This document shows, piece by piece, positions 10,687 through 20,015 of a stretch of 64,000 nt of DNA. Below the pieces are notes generated by a model that was not told the origin of the DNA, made no database searches, and saw only the letters and a program-made list of their open reading frames with translations. How positions within the stretch are numbered: the stretch's first letter is position 1; each line of letters opens with the position of its first letter. Origin of the DNA: Gammaproteobacteria bacterium (GTDB lineage Bacteria; Pseudomonadota; Gammaproteobacteria; Pseudomonadales; Pseudohongiellaceae); NCBI GenBank assembly GCA_018661465.1, contig JABJIC010000017.1, forward strand, positions 1 to 64,000, written 5' to 3'. The position numbers and the translations under genes were made by a program.

Positions 10687-11745
10687 ATGGAAAACCGTGC
10701 CAAATCACTGCAGTTCATAAGCTACCTGCTGTTTACACTGTGTTGTAGCCTCTTCGTTCAGCCGGCCAGCGCGCAGGAACATGGCGTCATTCTCCTCTAT
10801 CATCACGTAGACAGTGCTACTCCCCCATCCACCTCTATCTCACCTGAAGATTTCCGAATCCACCTTGAATACCTCAGGGATAACGGATTTTCGGTTATCA
10901 CCCTGGACACCATGGTCGAAAGCCTTCGAAAAGGCGAAGATTTACCAGATAAAGCCGTCGCTATTACCTTCGATGACGGTTATTCATCTATCTATGCAAC
11001 CGCCTATCCAATGCTTGAGGAATTCGGCTTTCCCTTTACGCTGTTCCTGAGTACCGGTCCTGTAGACAACGGGCAATCTGGTTATATGAGCTGGCAACAG
11101 ATAGAAGAAATGTCGGAAGCAGGAGTTCTGATTGCTAATCATTTGGTGGACCACCCCTATATGCTCGACCGCGAGCCTGACGAAGATGATGCCGCCTGGA
11201 TTGATCGCTTGAAGGCTGAGCTATTAGCGGCCGAGACCACTATCGAGGAACACACCGGTCAATCTCACCGTTATCTAGCATATCCCTATGGAGAGTATGA
11301 TTCGGCGATAGTCTCCATGCTCGCTGATCAGCAGTTCACTGGTTTTGCGCAAAATTCAGGAGCAATCGCCGCCTACTCAAACTTCCTGACCCTGCCCCGT
11401 TTCCCCCTAGCCAGTATCTACGCCAATCTGGAAACTGCGAAAACCAAGTTTGAAACATTAGCATTCAATGTAGAAAAGCTTGAGCCCTTATCCCCTGTTA
11501 CCGAGACCCGTAACCCATCAGTTACACTCAAGTTTGAACCGGGCAAATATCGGCTGTCACAAATCGGCTGCTTTGCTAATAGCAAACCATTGGAACTCAA
11601 TTGGACCGATCTGGAAAATGGAATAGTGGAAGTGCATGGTATTGAGGAATACAGTGGAAGACGCTGGCGTTATATATGCACCGCACCAGATCCCGATTCA
11701 AATCGATATTTCTGGTACTCGGCGCAATGGATCATGCCCGATTAG
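10687..11745 (+). CDS. Exported polysaccharide deacetylase (NodB fold)
   Basis: A hydrophobic signal segment (about residues 9-28 from this start, ending PASAQ) sends the protein out of the cytoplasm. The NodB deacetylase motifs follow: TFDDGYSS (metal-binding Asp pair), NHLVDHPYM (metal-binding His pair) and LAYPYGEYD. A C-terminal part of about 110 residues after the catalytic domain, containing C...C pairs, is not assigned. Substrate is likely an acetylated glycan such as peptidoglycan or poly-N-acetylglucosamine. The start is uncertain: a GTG at 10669 is in frame, but the ATG at 10687 gives a more normal signal peptide. It is divergent from fadB. Confidence 0.85.
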   Translation: MENRAKSLQFISYLLFTLCCSLFVQPASAQEHGVILLYHHVDSATPPSTSISPEDFRIHLEYLRDNGFSVITLDTMVESLRKGEDLPDKAVAITFDDGYSSIYATAYPMLEEFGFPFTLFLSTGPVDNGQSGYMSWQQIEEMSEAGVLIANHLVDHPYMLDREPDEDDAAWIDRLKAELLAAETTIEEHTGQSHRYLAYPYGEYDSAIVSMLADQQFTGFAQNSGAIAAYSNFLTLPRFPLASIYANLETAKTKFETLAFNVEKLEPLSPVTETRNPSVTLKFEPGKYRLSQIGCFANSKPLELNWTDLENGIVEVHGIEEYSGRRWRYICTAPDPDSNRYFWYSAQWIMPD

Positions 11746-11876
11746 TATTGTTAGGAAATAAAGCGCGCAAGCGCCATATACAAATACTATATGCTTCGAA
11801 GCATCGGCTGCTAGTAGCAACCCGTAAGTAAGAACATTGACTAAGTAGTGAGAATATGAAAATTGGAGTGTAAAAC

Positions 11877-12341
11877 ATGACAACGACAAAACCTAAAATA
11901 GACCGTAGGAATTTTTTGGCTGCTGGCGCTGGAGCAATAGCTCTTGCCGGCATGGCCCGCTCGGCTACTGCAGCGGAGCTAACAGCGGAAGAGCAGACAA
12001 ATGTCCAGCTCGTGAATGAATTCTGCGGGGCTTGGCCTAGCCATGATCTGAGCAAAATAATGGCTTTCTTTTCTGAAGATAGCGCATACCGAATGACGGA
12101 AACAACGGAACTGGCCGATGGTCGTGATGCCGTATCCGCTCGCATTGAGACTATCATTAACAGCGTCGACCGCTTCGAGGTCCTTGACACATTTGCGCGA
12201 GGACCGATGGTAATAAACGAGCGGATTGACTATTTTTCAAATTTCGGAATCAAGACTTGGCACGGTGTCGGGGTATTCTTCATCAGAGAGGGGAAGATAG
12301 TTGATTGGTACGATTACACAATAAGAATGGAACAAGCCTGA
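11877..12341 (+). CDS. Tat-exported SnoaL / limonene-epoxide-hydrolase-like (NTF2-fold) protein
   Basis: The 154-residue protein opens with a twin-arginine signal (DRRNFLAAGAGAIALAG, then ATAAE), so it is exported folded. The remainder is an NTF2-like cone: LVNEFCGAWPSHDLSKIMAFFSEDSAYRM, a GRDAV turn, and the ending GKIVDWYDYTIRM, which is common in SnoaL and limonene-1,2-epoxide hydrolase relatives. No specific substrate can be named. It is preceded by 130 bases without a gene, and 180 bases separate it from the next gene. Confidence 0.75.
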   Translation: MTTTKPKIDRRNFLAAGAGAIALAGMARSATAAELTAEEQTNVQLVNEFCGAWPSHDLSKIMAFFSEDSAYRMTETTELADGRDAVSARIETIINSVDRFEVLDTFARGPMVINERIDYFSNFGIKTWHGVGVFFIREGKIVDWYDYTIRMEQA

Positions 12342-12521
12342 TTAAACCGGCCTAACTACGAGGCAGCGGCAAATGATGAGAAAACCGAATCGGAAGCAGC
12401 CTTCTATATAGTGCAATTTTGAAAGGAAGGCCAATACATAACAAACAGATTAAAAAGATGTAGAACAACGAAATTTATACCGCGGATTCACATCAAAACC
12501 ATGTAATGAGGAAATAATCCA

Positions 12522-13001
12522 ATGACAACTAAATTTACCAAGTTTGTAGCACTAATGTTTATGCTGTCGTTATCAACAATGGCATTAGCACAGCAAGAAC
12601 CAAGTCGCATGACCTATGACCTGGCCATGAAGGCCATGGAGGCTGCAGAAGCCCACGCGCGCCAACAGGGGTGGAATGTAACTATTCTGGTTACTGACCA
12701 GAATGCCAACCCGGTGATGTTGCGTCGCCTGGATGGCGCTTCGCCGCGCACCATTACTATCGCCAATAGCAAAGCCTTGGTGGTGACACAAACCGGTCTT
12801 ACTTCTGGTGAATACGGAACAAGGCTTGAAGCTGGAGAAATTGAAGAGATCGAAGGTGGCGTTACCTTTCAGGGAGGCGTACCAGTTTACCTTGATGGAG
12901 AATTAATCGGCGCAGTGACAGCTAGTGGGGTTAGAGGCTTTCAGGATGAGGAAGTATCAATAGCTGGAGCTGAAACTATAGGTAGTATTTCAAACGATTA
13001 G
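12522..13001 (+). CDS. Exported GlcG/HbpS family (haem-degrading-type) protein
   Basis: A Sec signal peptide (about 1-23, ending ALAQQ) precedes a GlcG/HbpS fold of about 135 residues. Visible family features are AMKAMEAAEAHARQQGWNVTILVTD, followed by GASPRTITIANSKA, then GGVPVYLDGELIGAVTASGV and a closing alpha segment. The family includes haem-binding and putative cofactor-binding proteins, and the exported subset is of unclear function. It is convergent with the Bax-like gene. Confidence 0.8.
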   Translation: MTTKFTKFVALMFMLSLSTMALAQQEPSRMTYDLAMKAMEAAEAHARQQGWNVTILVTDQNANPVMLRRLDGASPRTITIANSKALVVTQTGLTSGEYGTRLEAGEIEEIEGGVTFQGGVPVYLDGELIGAVTASGVRGFQDEEVSIAGAETIGSISND

Positions 13002-13105
13002 CTGGGAACAAATACGAAAGTAAGGTTGACACATTTACAGAAAATCAAGGAATGCGTTTAGCCTTACTCCCTCATCTGCACGGAAAGCATTGCAGCCAAA
13101 CTTTC

Positions 13106-13927
13106 CTAGTTTTTATCTCGGGATCGCAAGTTATTCTGTTCGATTAAGGTCTGAACTTCATCGACGTAGTTCTCTCCTCTTTGGGAATACCTTCCCAGCC
13201 CGTAGGCGAGAATCATCGGATCAAGGTCTTCTCCCCTGTTTCTCATGTATGCACGAAGCTCTCTAAAGTATTCATACAACGGGTGGCTATTTATATTAGC
13301 AAAATAACCTTGTACAGAATGCTCCAGAGAATCAAACCTCTGCACTTCATGGCTAGCTCCACTCACTCTCTGCAGAGGAATCATTCCGCAGCCCTCTTCA
13401 TAGCACCACTGCCCAAATATATTGTTCCCTTCCAGGGCAAATCGAGAGGTTCCCCAGGCTGATTCGTTAGCGGCTTGAGCAAGCACCAATGATGCCGGAA
13501 TCTGGTCAACTCGAAGCAGAAGCTCGTCGACGAGCTGAACATCTCTGCTAACTGAATCAGGAAGCCGGTAGACATCGGACAGGAGGAGCACCCTTTCCAG
13601 TTCTCGCGTGCTCAGGGCCACGCCGCCATTTACAATATCAGCTAAAGACTGCAGCTCTCTTCTGACCACGCTAATCCGTTGATTCTCGGCGTCAATATAG
13701 TCCTGAAGATAATCAAAAAACTGTTGCTTCTTTACATCGATACTTGAAACGGAGGCAAAGTCAGGAAATACAGCGATAGGAAGAGGCAGTTCTTCGACAG
13801 CCAATGGCTGTCGTTTCTCCCGGGCAAGTTGATCAACAGAGATAATCAGAACCACCATGCAGGCGGCGATGATTGCTGCACTAAGCCTCTCTACCCTTCT
13901 GCGTCCCATTGGTGACTGATTATCCAT
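13106..13927 (-). CDS. Membrane-anchored Bax-like glucosaminidase
   Basis: An N-terminal membrane segment (about 15-31) anchors a periplasmic domain of about 240 residues. The domain contains PASLVLAQAANESAWGTSRFA with the probable catalytic E155, then GNNIFGQWCYEEGCGM, both characteristic of Bax and of the FlgJ-type glucosaminidase fold that cuts peptidoglycan. A family-typical LSQRGENYVDEV-like ending (YSQRGENYVDEVQTLI) is present. It is a single gene on the minus strand between HbpS-like and bolA. Confidence 0.85.
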   Translation of the reverse strand: MDNQSPMGRRRVERLSAAIIAACMVVLIISVDQLAREKRQPLAVEELPLPIAVFPDFASVSSIDVKKQQFFDYLQDYIDAENQRISVVRRELQSLADIVNGGVALSTRELERVLLLSDVYRLPDSVSRDVQLVDELLLRVDQIPASLVLAQAANESAWGTSRFALEGNNIFGQWCYEEGCGMIPLQRVSGASHEVQRFDSLEHSVQGYFANINSHPLYEYFRELRAYMRNRGEDLDPMILAYGLGRYSQRGENYVDEVQTLIEQNNLRSRDKN

Positions 13928-14098
13928 GTTTCTGCTTCATGCGCCCTCAAAATTCCTCACACATTGATCAACAAATAGTACTGGATTTCGACTTCAATCG
14001 ACACCAAGAATTGTGCTTCGGTTAGCAAATCGAGAAAACTAATTTACGCAACAAGACGGCCTTTCTTTATGTCAGTCTCTGCAGCCAAGAAGCAAGGA

Positions 14099-14413
14099 CT
14101 AAGAGATATCCTGTTTGCTGCCACCGCGGCAATCCGGGGAAGCAGGAACCTGATTATTTCGCTCCGACCATTCTGACGGTGTATATAGATGCAGCGCAAG
14201 AGCATGCACTTCACCAGCCAGTTCATCAGCCAATACGCCATAGAGGTGCTGATGCCTTTTTACCAGAGACATATCATCAAAGCGGGAAGACACTGCCGTC
14301 AAATTGAAATGAGACTCGGTTGCTGACCCACCATGCATATGGCTTTCGTTTTCGATATTGAGTATCTGCGGCTGCAGATCCTCTTCTAGTTTAGCTCTAA
14401 TTATTTCTTCCAT
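14099..14413 (-). CDS. bolA: BolA family protein
   Basis: The 104-residue protein shows the BolA fold: an N-terminal helix IIRAKLEEDLQPQILNIENES, then ESHFNLTAVSSRFDDMSLVKRHQHLYGVL and HALALHLYTPSEW. BolA proteins partner monothiol glutaredoxins in iron-sulfur handling and affect cell morphology. A 20-residue C-terminal tail containing a cysteine (SPDCRGG) extends past the fold. It is divergent from ylqF with 130 bases between the starts. Confidence 0.9.
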   Translation of the reverse strand: MEEIIRAKLEEDLQPQILNIENESHMHGGSATESHFNLTAVSSRFDDMSLVKRHQHLYGVLADELAGEVHALALHLYTPSEWSERNNQVPASPDCRGGSKQDIS

Positions 14414-14543
14414 TTCTCACACTCTGATATCTGGTTTTAGTCAGTATATCCTTGCTCAATCTTCTTCAAAAGCGGTATTGCCAGCACTGCGTATGGTCTT
14501 GGCTGTCCAGCCCAGTTAAACTGTGCCGCTGGAGTGGAGCTAC

Positions 14544-15392
14544 ATGACAATATCCTGGTATCCCGGACATATGCATAAGGCCAGCAAAGAGCTGGTTAAA
14601 TTGATGCACAAAACCCATGCTTTTATCGAAGTACTGGACGCACGCACCCCCCATTCAAGCTCCAACCCCTTGCTGGCAACCATTAGAGGCGACCTGCCCT
14701 GCATTCGAATCCTAAGCAAGGCCGATCTTGCCGATCCAGACGCCACCAAGGCCTGGCACAAATACTTTACAGATAAGAAGAATAGCGCATGCCTGATTAA
14801 CGGTTACGACTCGCCGCTGCAGCGTAGCGATATAGTCAGAGCAGCAAAACCCCTAATTAAGAAACGGCTAGCTGAAGATTCTCCCGATATACCTAGAAAC
14901 GTACAACTGGTTATCGGAGGCATTCCCAATGCGGGAAAATCAACCCTTTTAAACCAATTGTTGGATCGCAAAGTCGCCAATACTGGCAATGAGCCCGCCA
15001 TAACCAAAGGCCAGCAAAGGGTCAGGTTAGATGAAGGCTGGTACTTGGTAGACACCCCGGGGATGATGTGGCCCAAATTGGAAGACCAGACCTGCGCCTA
15101 CCGCTTGGCGGCAACCGGGACAATCCGAAATACGGCTATCGATTCTGTGGATATTGCCTGGTTTCTCGCCGAGCTGCTGATCGCGGAATATCCTGAGCGT
15201 ATCAAGGAGCGCTACGGCGCAACAGAAAATGAAAACAGTGCGGAACTGCTTATTGAGCACATCGCAAGGCTTCGTGGCTGTCTGGTAAAGGGCGGACGGG
15301 CAGACTTGAATAAAACATCAGAGTTATTACTAAACGACTTCCGCTCGGGTAAACTGGGCCGCTTCACTCTTGAGCTGCCAGAATCTGACTAA
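14544..15392 (+). CDS. ylqF: Ribosome biogenesis GTPase YlqF/RbgA (circularly permuted)
   Basis: The order of GTPase motifs is permuted as in the YlqF/RbgA family: SKADL (G4) comes first, then GIPNAGKST (G1) and DTPGMMW (G3). Members act in late assembly of the large ribosomal subunit. I chose the ATG at 14544 because it gives the family start MTISWYPGHMHKA and has a TGGAG stretch before it; a GTG at 14523 is in frame but adds seven unlikely residues. Length from this start is 282 residues. Confidence 0.92.
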   Translation: MTISWYPGHMHKASKELVKLMHKTHAFIEVLDARTPHSSSNPLLATIRGDLPCIRILSKADLADPDATKAWHKYFTDKKNSACLINGYDSPLQRSDIVRAAKPLIKKRLAEDSPDIPRNVQLVIGGIPNAGKSTLLNQLLDRKVANTGNEPAITKGQQRVRLDEGWYLVDTPGMMWPKLEDQTCAYRLAATGTIRNTAIDSVDIAWFLAELLIAEYPERIKERYGATENENSAELLIEHIARLRGCLVKGGRADLNKTSELLLNDFRSGKLGRFTLELPESD

Positions 15393-15472
15393 GCGGTCTG
15401 ACTCAGAGAACTGGCTTAAAGGATTGAGTCAAACACACATTCAAAACACATAGAAAAGGCTTCAAAAAACAC

Positions 15473-18433
15473 ATGGCTGTAGCAAGTAACTCCTCTTCAG
15501 TAGAAACTGAATCAAACACGCAAGCAACTCATCCGGCATTTAACAAGTTACGCAGTGAAGAAATCGCTTCCCTTAACATTACGATGGAGGAGTATGAGCA
15601 TAAAGTCACTGGCGCCAAGCACTATCATCTGGCGAGCGAAAATACAGAGAACGTCTTTCTTGTGGCGTTTAGAACCGTTCCGGAAGACTCGACCGGCGTT
15701 GCTCATATTTTGGAACATACTGCGCTCTGCGGAAGCAAAAAGTATCCAGTAAGAGATCCCTTCTTCATGATGATCAGGCGCTCACTAAATACTTTTATGA
15801 ATGCCTTCACCAGTAGTGACTGGACTGCCTACCCTTTTGCCAGCAAGAACAAAAAGGATTTCAATAACCTTTTGGACGTTTATCTTGACGCGACATTCTT
15901 TTCACGACTTCATGAATTGGATTTTGCTCAGGAAGGCCATCGTCTTGAATTTAGCGAAATGAGCAACAGTGAATCCGAACTTCTCTACAAGGGAGTTGTG
16001 TTTAACGAAATGAAAGGCGCCATGAGTTCCACAAACAGCGTTCTATGGCAAACCATGAGCAAGCACCTGTTCCCCACAAACACCTATCATTACAATAGCG
16101 GCGGAGAACCGGAAGACATCCCCGATTTAAGCTATCAACAACTAAAGGATTTCTACCAATCCCATTACCACCCCAGTAATAGCGTGCTCATGACATTCGG
16201 TGATATTCCAGTCTCTGAGCATCACCAGCGAATTGAGGACCTAGCCCTTTCCAAATTTGAAAAGTTGGATATCCACATAGCAGTGGACAATGAGAAAAGA
16301 TATACATCGCCAATTGAGGTTGTCGATAACTTTGCCTGTGAAGATGAAGAAGATAAACAGAGCCACATCGTTCTTGGTTGGCTGCTTGGCAGTAGTACAA
16401 ACCTCGACGAGGTTTTCCAAGCCGAACTACTTTGTAATGTGTTATTGGATAATAGCGCAAGCCCACTTATGCAAGTTTTGGAAACAAGTGAACTAGGCAG
16501 CTCCCCTTCCCCACTTTGTGGCCTGGAAGACTCTAACCGTGAAATGAGTTTTATGGCCGGCCTTGAAGGCTGCAACGGAGACACGAGTGAGGAAGTTGAA
16601 GAATTGATCCTCTCCACTCTAAAAACCTTGGTAGAAACAGGGGTTCCTCAAGAGTCTGTGGAATCTGCCCTGCATCAACTTGAATTGAATCAAAGGGAAA
16701 TATCCGGAGACAGCTACCCTTATGGGCTTCAGTTAATTCTTGCCGGTCTGTCTACAGCACTGCACCGCGGCGATCCCATCAAGCTATTAAATATCGATCC
16801 TGTACTCGCAGACTTACGGGAACAAATAAAGAACGAAAGATTTATCCCAGAGCTTATTCAAAGCTTGATTCTGGACAACCCTCATCGGGTTCGACTAACC
16901 CTCAACCCTGACTCCGAATTAGCTAACCAGAAAGTCGCAGCCGAAAAACAAAAACTGGCAAACATTAAATCGGGTCTTACAGTTAACGAGGCAGATCAAA
17001 TTATTGAGCAGTCTCTGGCTTTAGCCAAGAGACAAGAGGAAGAAGACGACCCAGGTATATTGCCTAAGGTAGGCCTAAGCGATGTACCAGCTAAAATAAC
17101 CGAACCGACCGCCAGTGATTCAATATTAGCTAAATCGAAAAGCTCTGCTTCTTTTTATGGACAGGGAACCAATGGACTTTGCTATCAACAGGTCGTCGTT
17201 GAACTTCCCTCCCTGGAGACTGAACTACTGCAAGTCTTGCCGCTTTACGGCGCCTGCATCAGTGAGCTGGGAGTTGGCACCAAGGATTATGCTGAGGTGC
17301 AAGCATGGCAAGCGAAAGTAAGCGGCGGTATTAATTGTTTCAGCAGTATTCGAAGTGGTTTGAATGATGTTCAAGAAAACACGGGATTTGTTAGCTATTC
17401 ATCGAAATGCCTCAAAAGTAATCATCGAGAAATGTCTCAACTACTTCATGAAACTGTCAATGAGGTTCGCTTCGACGAAGATCGCCGTATTCATGAATTG
17501 GTGGATCAAATCTGCGCTCGTAAAGAAGCCAGCATAACTGGGCAGGGTCACAGTCTGGCTATGAGTCTTGCTTCCAGCAAGATGAGCCCTAGCGCATTGC
17601 TGAGTCACAATTCAGCGGGGCTCGAAGGGATTCGCAGACTCAAGACATTACGCAACGAACTCTCGGAAGCCGAAGGCAGAGAAGGACTCCTAAGCTCCTT
17701 GCAACGACTTCATTCAATAGTTACTGAGAGCAAGCGCCAGTTTCTGGTGATTGCCGAGCCGGAACATCAATCAGCCGTGCTCGCGGATGTAGATCACTTC
17801 TGGCAGGAGCAGACCTCTCCTCTAGATACTCGATTGGCCCTGAACCCGATCCGAGAAAACTTAAGGCAAGCCTGGACAACATCAACTCAGGTTAATTTTT
17901 GCGCCAAAGCCTTCGCGACCGTCCCTTCCAGCCATGAAGACAATGCCGTACTTCAAGTACTGGCTGGATTTCTTCGCAATGGCTTTCTGCATCGGGCAAT
18001 TCGCGAACAGGGCGGCGCCTATGGCGGCGGAGCCAGTCAGGATTCCAATTCAGCCTCATTTCGCTTTTTCTCCTATCGAGACCCCCGCCTTAGCGAGACT
18101 CTGGATGATTTTGATAAAGCCATTGATTGGTTGGTGACTGAGAAGCACAGCGAACAGAAACTGGAAGAAGCAATATTGGGGGTTATCGCCACAATGGATA
18201 AACCTGCTTCGCCAGCAGGAGAAGCTAAGCAGGCTTTCTATAACCGTTTATTTAATCGCAGCCTGGAGCAACGGATGGCGTTTAGGGAGCGTGTGTTGAG
18301 CACCTCAATTTTGGACCTGAAAAATGCTGCTGAGCTGTATTTCACTGATAAACCTTGCAGCATTGGAATAATAAGCAACAAGGATACAGTGGAAGAAAGC
18401 GGGCTCGAAGATATAGAGATATTGAATTTATAG
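15473..18433 (+). CDS. M16C (PreP-like) zinc metallopeptidase
   Basis: This 986-residue protein belongs to the insulinase superfamily, subfamily M16C, whose members (PreP, Cym1) are single-chain chambers that degrade peptides. The inverted zinc motif HxxEH is HILEH at 78-82 with the distal Glu in VVFNEMKGAMSS. The C-terminal half carries the substrate-clamping REQGGAYGGGA segment. No signal peptide is obvious: the N-terminus is polar (MAVASNSSSVETE), so it is probably cytoplasmic. It follows ylqF by 80 bases in the same direction. Confidence 0.92.
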   Translation: MAVASNSSSVETESNTQATHPAFNKLRSEEIASLNITMEEYEHKVTGAKHYHLASENTENVFLVAFRTVPEDSTGVAHILEHTALCGSKKYPVRDPFFMMIRRSLNTFMNAFTSSDWTAYPFASKNKKDFNNLLDVYLDATFFSRLHELDFAQEGHRLEFSEMSNSESELLYKGVVFNEMKGAMSSTNSVLWQTMSKHLFPTNTYHYNSGGEPEDIPDLSYQQLKDFYQSHYHPSNSVLMTFGDIPVSEHHQRIEDLALSKFEKLDIHIAVDNEKRYTSPIEVVDNFACEDEEDKQSHIVLGWLLGSSTNLDEVFQAELLCNVLLDNSASPLMQVLETSELGSSPSPLCGLEDSNREMSFMAGLEGCNGDTSEEVEELILSTLKTLVETGVPQESVESALHQLELNQREISGDSYPYGLQLILAGLSTALHRGDPIKLLNIDPVLADLREQIKNERFIPELIQSLILDNPHRVRLTLNPDSELANQKVAAEKQKLANIKSGLTVNEADQIIEQSLALAKRQEEEDDPGILPKVGLSDVPAKITEPTASDSILAKSKSSASFYGQGTNGLCYQQVVVELPSLETELLQVLPLYGACISELGVGTKDYAEVQAWQAKVSGGINCFSSIRSGLNDVQENTGFVSYSSKCLKSNHREMSQLLHETVNEVRFDEDRRIHELVDQICARKEASITGQGHSLAMSLASSKMSPSALLSHNSAGLEGIRRLKTLRNELSEAEGREGLLSSLQRLHSIVTESKRQFLVIAEPEHQSAVLADVDHFWQEQTSPLDTRLALNPIRENLRQAWTTSTQVNFCAKAFATVPSSHEDNAVLQVLAGFLRNGFLHRAIREQGGAYGGGASQDSNSASFRFFSYRDPRLSETLDDFDKAIDWLVTEKHSEQKLEEAILGVIATMDKPASPAGEAKQAFYNRLFNRSLEQRMAFRERVLSTSILDLKNAAELYFTDKPCSIGIISNKDTVEESGLEDIEILNL

Positions 18434-18742
18434 TTATTTCAATTAGTTATGGAGACTACTTGATCTAGTAACTAGACAATAATTAATTGAAAATATTTTG
18501 AAATTAAAGGGAACTAAGCCCCAATTGGACAGTCTGAATTAGTGTAGGTAGATGTTTTGCAAAATTGTGGGTTTTGTTTCATTTATCTCTCCCTTGATAG
18601 TATATTAAGCCCGACGCCGATGGTTGTTGGGCTTTCTTTTTTGTGGCCTACACGCAATCAGTAATCAGCTGTTCACTCAGCACCTTATTGGCAGACAAAG
18701 CCCTTACGGCCACCATATCCTCCAGATTCAGCTCTCTTACGA
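18434..18742. other. Gene-poor spacer between the M16C peptidase and the cation transporter
   Basis: This 309-base AT-rich spacer holds no supported gene. It contains a good Rho-independent terminator (18607-18640). About 170 bases lie between the peptidase stop and that terminator, rather far for a simple transcription end, so a short RNA transcribed in front of the hairpin cannot be ruled out; no known RNA family was recognised. Confidence 0.5.
18607..18640 (+). terminator. Rho-independent terminator
   Basis: AAGCCCGAC (18607-18615) pairs with GTTGGGCTT (18626-18634, one G-U pair), followed by TCTTTTTT. The run of thymines is on the plus strand, so it ends rightward transcription. Confidence 0.85.
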
Positions 18743-19909
18743 ATGAACACATTATCCCCGAAACAGGAAGCAACCAGGGTTACCCTGATTGGTATGTGGC
18801 TTGATATCGCTATAGGTCTGGCCAAAATTCTTGGTGGCGTGTTTTTTAACTCATTCGCACTGATAACAGACGGCATCCATTCCCTGACTGACGCCGTTAC
18901 AGATGTATTCGTCCTCATCGTTGCCCGAATATCCCACGAAGGGCCTGATGATGAGCACCAATATGGGCACGGTCGCTTTGAAACCCTCGGCACCATTGGC
19001 ATGGGGGTGGTATTTTTCATCACAGCAGGGATCTTGCTCTACGATAGCTACTACCGACTGCGAGATAGCGAGTCTATTCCTACTCCCGCACTTGCAGCCA
19101 TTCTCATTGCAATTATTTCCATAGCCAGCAAAGAGTGGATCTATCGATACACCATGTCTGTCGCCAAGCGGCTTAACTCCAGCCTGCTAAAAGCCAATGC
19201 GTGGCATAGCCGATCAGATGCCATCTCCTCTATCGCCGTACTGATTGGACTGATTGCTGCACAGCAAGGTTATGTGTGGATGGACACGGTAGCAGCCATC
19301 GTTGTTGCCTTGATAATTGCCAAGATCGGCTGGGAGCTGTGTGCCGATGCCCTCAGTGAGCTGGTGGATACCGCGGTTCCTGATCATCGCAAGGCTGAGT
19401 TTGAAACATGCGTACTGGAGATCGATGGAATTCAGGGAATAACAAATCTGCGCAGCCGAATTTCCGGTGGAAAGATTATTCTCGAAGTACGTTTACAGGT
19501 GAACCCGAGGATTTCAGTTTCCGAAGGGCATCAACTGGGGGAATTGGCGAGTAGATCCTTAATCGGCAGATTTAGCGATATCAGTGAAGTTATCCCCCAC
19601 ATAGACCCGGTGAAGCATTCAGAATCAGGTGAACATCCAGAACATCATATGGACTTTCCCAGTCGCGGAGAAATTATCCAGAGTGTTCGTGATCATTGGG
19701 CGAAACTGCTAAAAGAAGAAGACGTCGCCAGCATCGACCTGCATTACCTGAATCAGGGCGTCGAGATAGATTTGGTACTAAATCAGAAGGAAATCAGCCC
19801 CGAACTTACCTTAAAGCTAAGGGCCGCTCTGGACGATATTTCCTATGTATCCTGTCTTCGAATTTTTAATAAGCTCAGCGAGACGAGACTTGATTCGAGA
19901 CTGTCATAA
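18743..19909 (+). CDS. Cation diffusion facilitator (CDF) metal exporter
   Basis: CDF proteins exchange divalent metal ions for protons across the inner membrane. The 388-residue protein has six membrane segments in the first 210 residues. Metal-site motifs are DGIHSLTD (H46/D50) and NAWHSRSD (H155/D159). The cytoplasmic C-terminal domain begins near 215 and is long: after the usual ferredoxin-like module there is a His/Glu-rich linker (HSESGEHPEHHMD) and a second module of about 90 residues. The metal (Zn, Fe, Mn or Co) cannot be read from the sequence. Confidence 0.9.
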   Translation: MNTLSPKQEATRVTLIGMWLDIAIGLAKILGGVFFNSFALITDGIHSLTDAVTDVFVLIVARISHEGPDDEHQYGHGRFETLGTIGMGVVFFITAGILLYDSYYRLRDSESIPTPALAAILIAIISIASKEWIYRYTMSVAKRLNSSLLKANAWHSRSDAISSIAVLIGLIAAQQGYVWMDTVAAIVVALIIAKIGWELCADALSELVDTAVPDHRKAEFETCVLEIDGIQGITNLRSRISGGKIILEVRLQVNPRISVSEGHQLGELASRSLIGRFSDISEVIPHIDPVKHSESGEHPEHHMDFPSRGEIIQSVRDHWAKLLKEEDVASIDLHYLNQGVEIDLVLNQKEISPELTLKLRAALDDISYVSCLRIFNKLSETRLDSRLS

Positions 19910-20015
19910 ACTAGATACAAATGGCGATCATTTGCCTATACTAGACGCGCCTGTTAGCAGGCATTAAGCCTCTGCGAAAGCAGAATTAATCAGGGATATC
20001 GCTAACGAATTTGCA